Assembly (NCBI RefSeq): GCF_000165425.1 | Contig: NW_001799000.1 | Span: forward strand, 372,001 to 436,000 | Reading direction: 5' to 3' | DNA from: Paramecium tetraurelia | Taxonomy: Eukaryota; Ciliophora; Oligohymenophorea; Peniculida; Parameciidae | DNA length: 64,000 bases | In this document: piece by piece, positions 25,836 to 35,646 of the stretch | How positions within the stretch are numbered: the stretch's first letter is position 1 | Layout of the letters: every line of letters starts with the position of its first letter | Notes under the pieces: model-generated | The model's database searches: none | Told to the model about the DNA's origin: nothing | What the model saw: only the letters and a program-made list of their open reading frames with translations | Program-made: the position numbers and the translations under genes

Positions 25836-27916
25836 TCAATCTCTAACTGTAAACGATAATAATTTAGTTATTCTTAATACCTATTATATGGTTTCAATAA
25901 AAATAACGTAATGCAAATCCTAAAATTCTTTATAATATTTATTACTTTCATCCTTCCTAAAGTCTCTTGAGTAGTCAATGAATGCATTTTCAGTAACACC
26001 TCTAAGTTGCAATGTGTTTCGGTATCCTGCAAAAGTGCCTAATTGCACTTTTAATGTGAATCTCTGGCTTGAATGATTGCACATTTATTATTCCACCATT
26101 TTATGGTTTTCCAGTCTTTTTCTTAATTCTCTGCAAATTCCTAAGATAAATGTAATAACAACCTCATCAAATTCTGGGTTTTCTTTAAGCTTCACTACTA
26201 TTTATGGACCTGTATCACTATTGTTCCATCTGCTTGACTCGATGTAGAATCCTCTAACTGCTTCAGATAAATCATTCAAGGCTAACTCTTCTGCACCCTC
26301 ATCCTTTTAAACAATATTAGCAGATTAGGCATCCTCATTCACAGGAATAAAATTAACGCCACTTCTGTATAATTCATAGAATAAGGCTCCCACCAATAGT
26401 TTTTTGTATGCAAAGTGTTAGAATTCCTACAATATAATTTAAATAATACTGTGTCTTTCTTCAATAATTGAATATATCCTGGACCAATTTCAAATTTGAA
26501 TAAATCTCTTGCTCCCTAAATATCTAAAATAGCTTTTTCATTTCCAACACATCTTAATTTAAAACTCTTGTATGGATAATCCAGACATCTCTCTTGCAAT
26601 AATCCAATAGGACCTAATTTAGGAACACTTGCCACAATATTGGTTCCTTTATCCAACTTAGCATCCTCAACTCCATCGGTAATCCATTATTCACTAACAC
26701 GATCAAAGAATGCTACTCTCCATACTTTTTAATTCTCCTTGTTTGGAATCCAAATATAAGAAGGAAGTTAATAAGAAACCTTAAATGTTGCATTTAATTC
26801 AAAGGCTAATCTTTTTACAGTTTCCTTCAATTCATAATTGGACTTCAATGTCCATGTATTGACTTTCTTAGGGGGAGGCAACATCTGTAAATATTCTATA
26901 TCTAAAACACCTCCAACAATTCTATATTTGCTATAAGTATCAGGAGAATAATTATCGAAGGAAGTCCATATTATTTTTTGAAGGAATACAGAGATTGACC
27001 TTGGAACATCAACTGCTAATTATAATTCTGGATATTCATTAGGTTTATGTCTGTAACCAGATGGTTTGTTGGATGGGTAAATGAATATACCATACTTAAA
27101 GTCCTCAGTGGGTGGGAAAGTCTTGATCACTTCTTATTTAGTTTTATCATCCAACTTAAATGTTCCCTTTGCTCCTTCATTTGCCTTTTTAGTTAATTCT
27201 GCAAATTTTTCCTTTGATTATAATATATAGCTTTACATCAATAAATAGTTCGGCATTTAATACCATTTAAGTATTGATCTCTTCAAGCTTTTTAATAATT
27301 ATCTCTCTAATTTGAGTAATATATAATTTATTTCTAGCCACAGTGTCATTTTAAAAGATTTATTGCTATTATTGTTATTGTAATTATTATTGGTTTTATT
27401 ATAACTTCCTTTCAGCCTTTAGTTATGTTAAGAATCTATGAATGTCTCTTTCAATATTCTCTGCTTGTTATAATTTTTGGAGTTCTTCTGGAACCTTTAA
27501 TTCATTAATTATCTTTTATTCTCTAAGCATAGTGATGAATGTTGTCAATTAAGACTCCTACGTGATGTCAGGTTTTATTGAGCATATCAAAAATTTATCC
27601 CAGTCATCGTTTGCTCTAGCTACCTATAATTTTGGAATTTATATTGATAAATTACTTTCTTTGCATTATCTAGATTTTCCTTAAAAACACTTCTCTAAAC
27701 TTCATTCTCAATCTCTTCTTCTTAAAGTCTTGCCTTTTCTTCTTAAGCCAATCTTTCTTCTTCCTATTTTCGTAACCGTTCCTCTTCTTGCCTTTATTTC
27801 TCTTCTGCTTCCTTTCGAATTCTCTCTTGCTCTTCTCTTTCTTTCTTTTCTTGTTCAGCTTTTTCCTTTAATTCTTTCTTTGTCAATTTTTTAGGAGGTG
27901 GAGCTTTTGGAGGCAT
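25836..27916 (-). CDS. Axonemal dynein-associated protein DNAI7/CASC1 (IC97)
   Basis: 666 residues after introns of 32, 25 and 23 nt, which makes the exon sum a perfect multiple of three. It begins MPPKAPPPKKLTKKELKEKA and continues with a long charged helix, typical of CASC1/IC97. The central beta-rich part contains RCLDYPYKSFKLR and ARDLFKFEIGPGYIQL, recognisable CASC1 blocks. The C-terminal domain contains QRFTLKVQLGTFAGYRNTL. In Chlamydomonas IC97 is an intermediate-chain-associated subunit of inner-arm dynein I1 and binds tubulin; the mammalian homologue is needed for ciliary dynein function. It should therefore act in ciliary motility. The final 30 residues are less certain. Confidence 0.85.
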
Positions 27917-28402
27917 ATAAAATGTTTATTTATTATATTAGATTATCTAATTAAATTCCAGAATTATCTATTCTTCTTTCATAATAATCAAGAAATTCTT
28001 AGACACCATCAGAATTATGAATATTAAAACATATTGTTATAGTTTGGAAATAGCATATTAGAATTTTGGTAATTTTCATTTTATATGGAATTTTAATGAA
28101 GTTTTTCAGGTTCTTAAGAATTATTTTTAATTAATTTGAGTCAAAGAATAATTTTAATATATACTAGAATTTTTCATATAAAAAGACTTTGCTTTACCTT
28201 TTCATTCTTTTTAATTTTAATGTTTTATTCATTTACTTATCTCTATTTCTGCTATTTAATTTTATAAGATTAAAATCTGATGTAAATATAGAGTAAATTT
28301 AAATAAATGTTCTATGAATTATATAATTATTTCTAAAACGGAATTTTACAAAAATATATTTAGTAATATTATTCTAATCAGACAATTATTTTTTTTAAGG
28401 TA
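27917..28402. other. Intergenic between divergent genes
   Basis: About 490 bp, A+T-rich, between DNAI7/IC97 and a small plus-strand gene. No open frame or specific element was recognised. Confidence 0.5.
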
Positions 28403-28759
28403 ATGAAAATGAATGTTGAGTTGAACGAAAATTAAATAGCAGATTCTAAATCGATGCCTCTTAATTTTGAACCCTTGATTGGTATAGTTTGCCAAGAATT
28501 GGATCAGATTTGTACGACTTCTATCTAAATAAAAACGCGAATTATTTAAGTTATAAGCATATCTTATTTAGGAAGAAAAGAAAAAGAAAAAGAAGTTCTG
28601 TTTAGAATCCAAGAGACTAAAATCCTATTGAAAATTCAAAAGAAATAAAATAATGTTTATCCTAATTACTGTTAATAGAGTAACTTTTTAACGACCTTTA
28701 ACATGTTAAAGAACTAGTATCTCTTTTTGGATGACTAATTAATCATTTATGGCTTTTGA
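28403..28759 (+). CDS. Small uncharacterised protein
   Basis: The frame of 118 residues begins MKMNVELNENQIADSKSMP. A possible 22-nt intron (GTTATAAG...ATTTAG) inside it would change the frame and end the protein at 28631 with a Lys-rich tail of about 68 residues in total. I cannot choose between the two forms. No domain was recognised. Confidence 0.4.
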
Positions 28760-29151
28760 AAGTTTTTTTTATAATAATTTGTAATCTTTTACTTGATTTA
28801 TATCTTTTCTAATTTATAACACAAGGTTATAAATTATTTATAACCTTTTGGCTATCTTTGCTAATTTATATATTCTATCTTATTCTAATTCAAATTGCAA
28901 GCTCAAATTACTTTATCCATTACAATTTCACTTGATAATAATTACATATTTTGAAACTGAATCCTTTTTTACCTACTTTCAACATTTAAATGCTCTAAAT
29001 AAATGATAGTCTTTATTTAAGTGAATGCAGGTTTGAATATTAATGAGGGTTAGGAATATTGATTTTCTGGAAACTAAGCCTATTTAAAATGGTATTTAAT
29101 CAATATATAATTAGTTTCATATAAATATAATAACACTCATTCATAAATATA
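28760..29151. other. Intergenic with a strong hairpin
   Basis: 392 bp between two genes whose 3' ends face each other. Apart from the inverted repeat at 28823-28847 nothing stands out. Confidence 0.5.
28823..28847. repeat. Perfect 11-bp inverted repeat (hairpin)
   Basis: Arm AAGGTTATAAA, spacer TTA, arm TTTATAACCTT: 11 perfectly complementary pairs with a 3-nt loop. It lies in the 3' flank of the small gene ending at 28759 and 300 bp from the end of the facing gene. A transcript-end structure is possible but is inference only. Confidence 0.7.
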
Positions 29152-29599
29152 TCACCAGATAATACAGCATTATTTGGGTTGTTTGCTAAGCTTTTTTTAT
29201 TTTTAATATTTGAGTTCTAATATTTTTAAAGATTCCTCTTCTTTTTTTGTAAATTCCAATTTTTTTTGAGAATTTTAAATTGGAGTGGCAGTTTCAGCTT
29301 TGTCCATAAGTGGAGACTTGCTCCTAGGTGATCTAGCACTCAAAGGCATACCAATCGGTGACTTTGTTCTATCTCTTGGAGTCGAGGCTGGAGGGATTGC
29401 TTGCAAAAATTGAACATGCTCATCAATTGTAACTTCATATTTAGAACCGAAAGCAATTTATCTGCCTTTCCTATCGTAACGTCGAAACACTTTAATGTTC
29501 AGCATATAAATTACTTTGATCTTCAACATGTAGTTCCTTTTTTAAAGCACTCTTAATTGCTTGTTATTTAATTTTAGTATCACATTCTTAATTAATCAT
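29152..29599 (-). CDS. Small basic Ser/Pro-rich protein
   Basis: 140 residues after a 25-nt intron. The N-terminal 70 residues contain RRYDRKGRQIAFGSKYEVTI. The C-terminal half has repeated Ser-Pro and Thr-Pro sites (TPRDRTKSPIG, SPRSKSPLM), suggesting phosphorylation by proline-directed kinases (inference), and ends in a charged helix. No named family was recognised. It lies 200 bp upstream of the end of the GOT1-like gene on the same strand. Confidence 0.65.
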
Positions 29600-29799
29600 T
29601 TTATTTTTTCTTTCAATTAATTAATAAATTGTGATACCAGCTGTTTATTAATATTTAAATAAAAAGAGGTCTAGGGAATTATCAGGAATAAATAATACTT
29701 AATAATATAAATTTCAGACAGATGGACCCTTGCTGAGAATTCCTCAAACATTTTTTTAATTAAGGATTTTCTTTATCATATTAAATTAAAATACTTAAT

Positions 29800-30207
29800 T
29801 ATCTACGAATGACAGGTAACTTGTATGCACTATCAGATAGAAAGGGTAAAAATGATTTGAACAATTGAAACAGACCATAATTTATAATGGAGATCCAATA
29901 ATGGCAAGCTCAAATACAATGGTTACAAAGAATCCTAAAAAGAAGAAAATACTCCCTTTTAATTTGCCTTTGTTTATTAATATTCTTACCTTTTTTCAAG
30001 AAGAAATGCAATGTGCTTTAAATTCCAATGAACAAGCATAATCCTATTAAAATGATAAATTGCCCATGACTATGAATGCTCTATCCAAGAACAAGATTAT
30101 GCTTAAAAGGAAGAGCAGAAGACTAAAAGTGAGAAATTCCATTCCAATTCCTAGATTCCTATTATTGTTATCAAATACATACTTTTAGAGTCATTCAAAA
30201 AGTACAT
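29800..30207 (-). pseudogene. GOT1-like vesicle-transport protein, reading frame broken
   Basis: After introns of 20 and 22 nt the product matches GOT1B/SFT2-type four-TM Golgi proteins in order: GIGMEFLTFSLLLFLL, LDRAFIVMG, LIGLCLFIGIQSTLHFFLKKG, GFFVTIVFELAIIGSPL, and YGLFQLFKSFLPF followed by PVIRR. The family acts in ER-Golgi traffic. Two one-base losses are needed to keep these blocks together, near 30055-30064 and 29881-29890. A 23-nt GT...AG interval could absorb the first, but only by deleting the conserved LDRAFIVMG. Either this is a young pseudogene or the sequence has base-calling errors. I call it broken on present evidence. Confidence 0.6.
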
Positions 30208-30352
30208 TTTAAATTAATAAATATTTATATTAATATATATCATTATGGGAAATTAAATTGAATTAGTATGGAAGATTTGGATATATGAATGAGAATTCAA
30301 ATAGTTAGTTAGCTGGTCATTGAATAATAATAGTTAAAATTTGATTTGATGT

Positions 30353-31115
30353 TCAATAAAATGTTTTATGTCCTTCATTATTCTTATGATGCTTATGACC
30401 CTTGTGATGTTTAACATCTTATTGATGAAACTTATATTCATTGTGCTTTTTTTAATGTTTGAAATTTAAAACACTCATATCAGTAGCACTATGTTTGCAC
30501 AAACCTAGAAATCCCTTTTTGCGTCCATGTAAGCATTCTTAACCTGAAACTCCTGCTTTATAGACATCTCCATGTAAATTTGGTTTCTAAGATATGGTGA
30601 TATATTACCCTATTGTAAACACAAACGACGATCTCATCACTCATACCATTCTTTCTACTAACTTATGATCTGCCACAACCAAAGAATTGGACCTGAGCCA
30701 TTTCAATTTGTCTTGCATGATCTTCATGTTGAGCCCATTTCTTGAAAACTCTTTTAGCAGTCCAATCAGCACCACCATTTTCAACATCACCTAAATATGT
30801 CACAGAACCATATTGAGGAGGAAAAGAACAATCAATTCTAAAATTGGCTGGACATTTATCTGCACATTCTTATGCAAATCTCGCCAATTGATTATCCCAT
30901 TTCACATAATTCATATTTGAAGCAGTCTAAAATTTCCCTTACCAATTTTTTTATTTCCCCAAAGCTACATCATTTCTATGTTCATTATGCAATTCCATTA
31001 ACTCATCCTCCTTCTTTTTAGACATCCCTCTTTCCTTTACTCTTTCCTTGTTATCAGTATCACATCCAACTTTAGCATATGCAAATGCTAAAAACACAAT
31101 TAAAACGAATTTCAT
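30353..31115 (-). CDS. Secreted CAP/SCP-domain protein
   Basis: 246 residues after one 22-nt intron. Residues 1-15 (MKFVLIVFLAFAYA) are a clear signal peptide. The CAP domain follows: LHNEHRNDV, VKWDNQLARFAQECADKCP, a central HEDHARQIEM helix in place of the usual GHYTQV/HFTQ motif, and DEIVVCVYN near the end. Cysteines are numerous, as in secreted CAP proteins. The tail is unusually His/Lys-rich (HHKGHKHHKNN), which could bind metal (inference). CAP proteins are extracellular; their molecular roles vary. The gene start lies only 25 bp from the start of the divergent LYR gene. Confidence 0.8.
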
Positions 31116-31140
31116 TATTATTATTTGTGAATTATTTTAA
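31116..31140. promoter_or_regulatory. 25-bp divergent intergenic promoter
   Basis: The start codons of the minus-strand CAP gene (31115) and the plus-strand LYR gene (31141) are separated by only 25 A/T-rich bases. Both 5' leaders and core promoter signals must therefore overlap each other or the genes. No specific motif is visible. Confidence 0.6.
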
Positions 31141-31395
31141 ATGGATAAATCAGTGTTGAAATTATATAAATCAATTCTTAGAGCTGGAAATCAATTCAAA
31201 GATTACAATTTTAGAGAATATGTCATCAGGAGGGCTAAATAGGATTTCAGAGAATTGAAGATTAATCCTGATCTTAAAAATTAGGTCATGGATAAGTACA
31301 CCAAAGAATTAGAGGTTGTTCGAAGACAAACAATTGTGTAGAATTTGTACTATTAGAGCAATAGTATTCTAGAGTAGAAATAATGCACTGTATGA
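31141..31395 (+). CDS. LYR-motif protein, ISD11/LYRM4-like
   Basis: 84 residues, no intron. It has the family signature at the N terminus (LKLYKSILRAG, where the motif is L-Y-K/R), then a phenylalanine and basic residues (YVIRRAKQDFRELK), and LEVVRRQTIVQNLYY, matching LYRM4 helix 3. ISD11 is a mitochondrial matrix protein that stabilises the cysteine desulfurase NFS1 together with acyl carrier protein during Fe-S cluster assembly. Length and motif order fit ISD11 better than complex-I or complex-II LYR factors, though other LYRM members cannot be excluded. Confidence 0.75.
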
Positions 31396-31425
31396 GAATT
31401 TAAATATATATTAATATAATTAAAA

Positions 31426-33581
31426 ATGGCATCTTATTCAGGAGAACAATAAGTCAAAACTGTCATCAACACAGATGACATCAAAGATATAGTGGCAATC
31501 CTAAATAATAAATTCAATGAGAATTATAGTTTGGTATCCTTCGACGAACAGAATTAGTAATCATTCTTGAAATCTATTTTAGATTTGAATTCTTGGAACT
31601 GTTAAATAAAATCTTTACACATCTGGACTCTAGATGGACTATAGATATTAAAGTAGATAATCAAGAAACTATTATCTACAAAATTACTGAGTATTTACGA
31701 ATTCTAAATTACCCAGGCTAGTTTGATGATAAATGGTCCCAATCAGTCTTGGTTGCGGACAAGAAAGTCATCTATCCCATTTTTCATTACTTATTAACTA
31801 GATATCCAGAATTAGAAAAGAGAGCCTACCTTGCCAAGTATTTAGTGCCAGTCTTCGTGCCTGATGAATTTCAAATGGACAATGATATCAAGACTTGTGC
31901 AGATCAAATCAAAGATTTACAAGCCTAATTCTAAGTCCATCATCAGTCACTCGAGCAAGTCTAATCATAATCGATGAATCCAGAAGAATTAAAAAAAGAC
32001 ATTACTTAATTTGAATAGGAGAGAGAATAATTATTAAACAAAATAAGCAATTTCAAAAGCAAAGTCTCTTCAAAGCCCAATTTCAACGAATTGTTGGAAG
32101 TTACAAACATGTTAAGAAGGGAATAAGAAGAAGAAGCCCGATTATAGGATAAGTTAAGATAACAAAGAATGTAATTAGATCAAACAGATTAAATGCTATT
32201 GTAAGCCTAATAAAGGTTGATTGATGCCTAAAAGTCTTTGGCTCCCGATAACTCACCAGAATAGATGTTGATGGCTCTGAGGAATGAAGTGAAAAGAAAT
32301 AGGGAAATCAGTAAGGATAGATTGGGATTCGATTTAAAGGAACGAAGGAAGAAATTAGAACAAATTGAAAGACTGCTTGCTGAACCACCCATTACTTTGA
32401 ATGAATTGAATAATTTGGAAAATACTTTGATGGCCTTAAGAAGAGCAGTTAATCAAATGGAGGACAAATTGAAGAGAGAAGCCAAGCCTGAAGATGATAA
32501 ATTAACCATCTATAAATAACAAGCCTAATTAGTGGCCAAGAAGAAAGAAAGGGCTGTTGAGGATATCAAAAAAGTTGAGGAAGAATAGTAATTAATTGAA
32601 AAGGAGGTATTTAAAAAGGAAGAATAAATTGCAAAAGAAAGAGGACCTAATTATAAGTCTAAAGGAGAATTTAAGGAATATGCTAATTAATTAAAGGATA
32701 AGAAATTTCAATATCAAAAACTAAAGGATGAACTGAAAACACTCTAAGCTGAAAGAGCAACATTGGAAAGAACAGAATAGATCTTGAGGAAATAAAAGAA
32801 TGAATTGCTTAAATAGTAATAAGAATTAGAAAAGACTCATGGAATTGTTGGTTACAGCAAGAAAAAGGAAGGGTTGGAGAAGTTATCAGAAGAAAATCAA
32901 TAAATGAATCTAAAAAAAGGCTAAACTTTAGAGGAGATTTCAAAAATTGTTAATGAAATTTAAGCCTAAATCCAATTGAAAAGACCTTTAATATAAGAAC
33001 AATTGGCAGAAATCAAGACGATCAGATAATAATACTCTGTAAATTATATTATCATATATGCAGGATTTAGAATAAGTGCATAAGTAGAAGAAATAAGAAT
33101 TTGACAGAATTATGTTGGGAGTTGAGAACGATCAAAGCACCTTAGTGAATGATGTGAAAAAACTAAGAGATGAAGTTTATGGTTTGGATAGGAAAATCAA
33201 ACTTAACAAATACAGTTCTGAGATTTTGGAAATCAAGATTTAAAGATTAAATGATGAAGTACAAATACATAATATACTTTTAGGTTGAGTATGGCAAAGG
33301 AGGGAAATAATTATCATCATAATTTAAATCCAATTCTGAAATGCTTCAATAGAGAATATTGAAATTAGAAGAGAATATCAAAAATCTTAAGTAGCAAAGA
33401 GAAGCTGTTAAAGAGAATTATGAACCTTCATTGAGACAAGTAATATAATATTAGAATTTCATAGATGAATTATTTCAGTGATTTGAAGAAGATTTTGAAT
33501 GTCAAACTCTAATAGTTATCGAATGATTAGGGTTAGAAACAACAAATGAAGGCAGGTGCTAATAGATTAGTTATTGGTTGA
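31426..33581 (+). CDS. IFT81: Intraflagellar transport protein IFT81
   Basis: 684 residues after introns of 26, 25, 25 and 25 nt, close to the 676 of human IFT81. The N-terminal 125 residues form the calponin-like tubulin-binding domain (LVSFDEQNQ, LLNKIFTHLD, LRILNYPG, VADKKVIYPIFHYLL), ending in AYLAKYLVPVFVPDEF. The rest is long coiled coil with the IFT81 blocks LGFDLKERRKKLEQIERLL and ERGPNYKSKGEF. IFT81 is a core IFT-B1 subunit that pairs with IFT74 and carries tubulin into growing cilia. The gene sits 30 bp after the LYR gene and converges with the FHA gene, leaving 32 bp between stops. Confidence 0.92.
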
Positions 33582-33613
33582 TTAATTATCAAATATTAAG
33601 ATTATTTAGGTTT

Positions 33614-35493
33614 TCATTATTCTTGCTATTGCATAATTATGTCTGAATAAAAGACTTTATTTGGATAGAGAGTGCACATCTCTTTGATATCCATTCTTAA
33701 TTTAACATCCGTATGTCCACCTCCAAACCATATATACTCTAAGTTCAATATTCTATCAGAAATCAACAATGGCATATTTTGTATCATGTTAAAAGGTGTT
33801 ATAGCATTAAATTAATACCCACTTAATTGATATGACATCTTACATAATAAAAAATTACTTACTTCATCTGATGTTAATCTGAAGTGTAATTTATTTCTAG
33901 ATATTTATTTATTTGGGTACTTCTGATTCTATAACTATTTAAAATATTTATTAATCTAATATTGTTCTTAATTATTATACCTTCTCCCCTTAAAGTTTTG
34001 TGATATATTGAACTACAACGCAAATGAATTTAGGGTTGACTTCATGATCTGGATATGAATCATCGTACTTTGTGTTTTCCATTATGATAGATTTGCATAA
34101 GTGATCAACAGAAGGAGCTTATAATAATGTTTTCCTCTCCTCATAATTCAAATCAAAATAATTAGGCTAAGCCTGAAACAGCTTAAATTTCTTATATCCA
34201 TTCAAATCAAGATAAGTCGTCATTTTCTTCATGCATTCTGCGATTTCATTTTAAATCATATTATTAAGAGATAAATGAATATTATTATCAATTGGGACTA
34301 TATAACAATATTGTTTTAATAGCTTAAATATGAATGCATAATCAATCTGAATGAAATTCAAAAAACTACTCAAATGCTAATCTAAATCGTCTTCCATCAA
34401 TTAATTTAACAGGCTCACTTTGTTTGTGTGGAGGACTCAATCTCAACCAGGTTCCATTTCTACTATCTAAATCCTCAATAACTAAGCCTTCCTCTATGTA
34501 AGTGAACTAAGCATGCTGACCACTCAAATGCTATTGATATAAATTTGAGCATATTTACTGTGTCATCTGCAAACATTGACATCTACCTTCCAAAAATTAG
34601 AGCTGTCTAATCTTGAGTTAATTCAAAATCAAGATTCTTATTTTCCATTATACCTTCCAAAACTCTGATGAAGACAGAACATTTACTCCCTTGGATTTTA
34701 ATTTTGGATATCAAAAACTAACCCAAACCCATATGTAAAATCAATCCTTCTTTCAATAGAGTGGGATTAGTTAATTAGACATAAGTTCCAGATGAAGATC
34801 CTAAATCTTGAAGGTAATAGCTCCCATTGGTTTCTTTATGAAAGATCTTGCAATGCTATCTGCTAACATAGTCTTCTTTGAGTACTAATGTGTTCTCAGG
34901 ATTTCTCCCAATTGAAACACCCTCCTTTGGGACTAAGATTCTCTAATTGCCATTAGTAATGTTGGATAAATAAGGACTACTATCTTATTTCATATGTGTT
35001 GATCTGATAATTTCATGTACATTATTATCTTCTTGTACAGTTTATTTGAACGATTAAATACTTTAGACTTAATCTTCAAAGATTGCAGCTTTTATTGAAC
35101 TTCTTTTAAATTGATTGGAAACAACGAGGTTGTTGGATGTATTATTTTCATCTTGTTATTGATTGATAATCTATTTTTGAGAATCGAAAGTTTGACCTTT
35201 TTCTAATGATTTCAAAAATTCAGAATATTCTTTGAAACCAATTTTAATCCCTTTGATTATAGATATTGATTACATTAGACTAACTTTTTAATTTTCAACG
35301 AGGATTCTGCTATTCCCATTTCTTTTAAATCATTATCATCCAATGTACTCAATAATGCTCCATCAACGGAATTCTATCTAAAGTTGACATCCAAGTCTTG
35401 TAGTCCTATGAATTTCAACCAAATGGTCACATCGTCGAGTTTCCACTTTTTAGGATCTTTAGGCAAGACCTTGTATAAGTCATCGTAATCCAT
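33614..35493 (-). CDS. SAM domain plus two FHA domains
   Basis: Roughly 585-600 residues with several small introns. Residues 15-80 are a SAM domain (WKLDDVTIWLKFIGL, then DGALLSTLDDNDLKEMGI). A polar linker follows, then FHA1 with its conserved blocks VSIGRNPEN, YVSRQHCKI and LGSSSGTYV. A second FHA has IFGRQ, LSGQHAQF and LDSRNGTWL. FHA domains bind phosphothreonine and SAM domains oligomerise, so a phosphorylation-dependent scaffold is the likely role (inference). The C-terminal 150 residues are unassigned. The start at 35493 is the ATG directly before the SAM domain; upstream codons exist but look non-coding. Confidence 0.75.
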
Positions 35494-35646
35494 AATAAAA
35501 AATAAGCAATAATTAATAAAATTACAATACTGATTATTTGAAGGGAGAAGATATTTCGAAATGTGGACGATCCTACATTCATCATAGGATGAAGTATACA
35601 AAAAAATTCATTGTATTATTATTACGAATTGATTGATGATTATACA

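Noticed and set aside
30590-30640. Frameshift near the end of the CAP gene
   Set aside because: Counting the bases again showed that a normal 22-nt intron starting at a codon boundary restores the frame fully.
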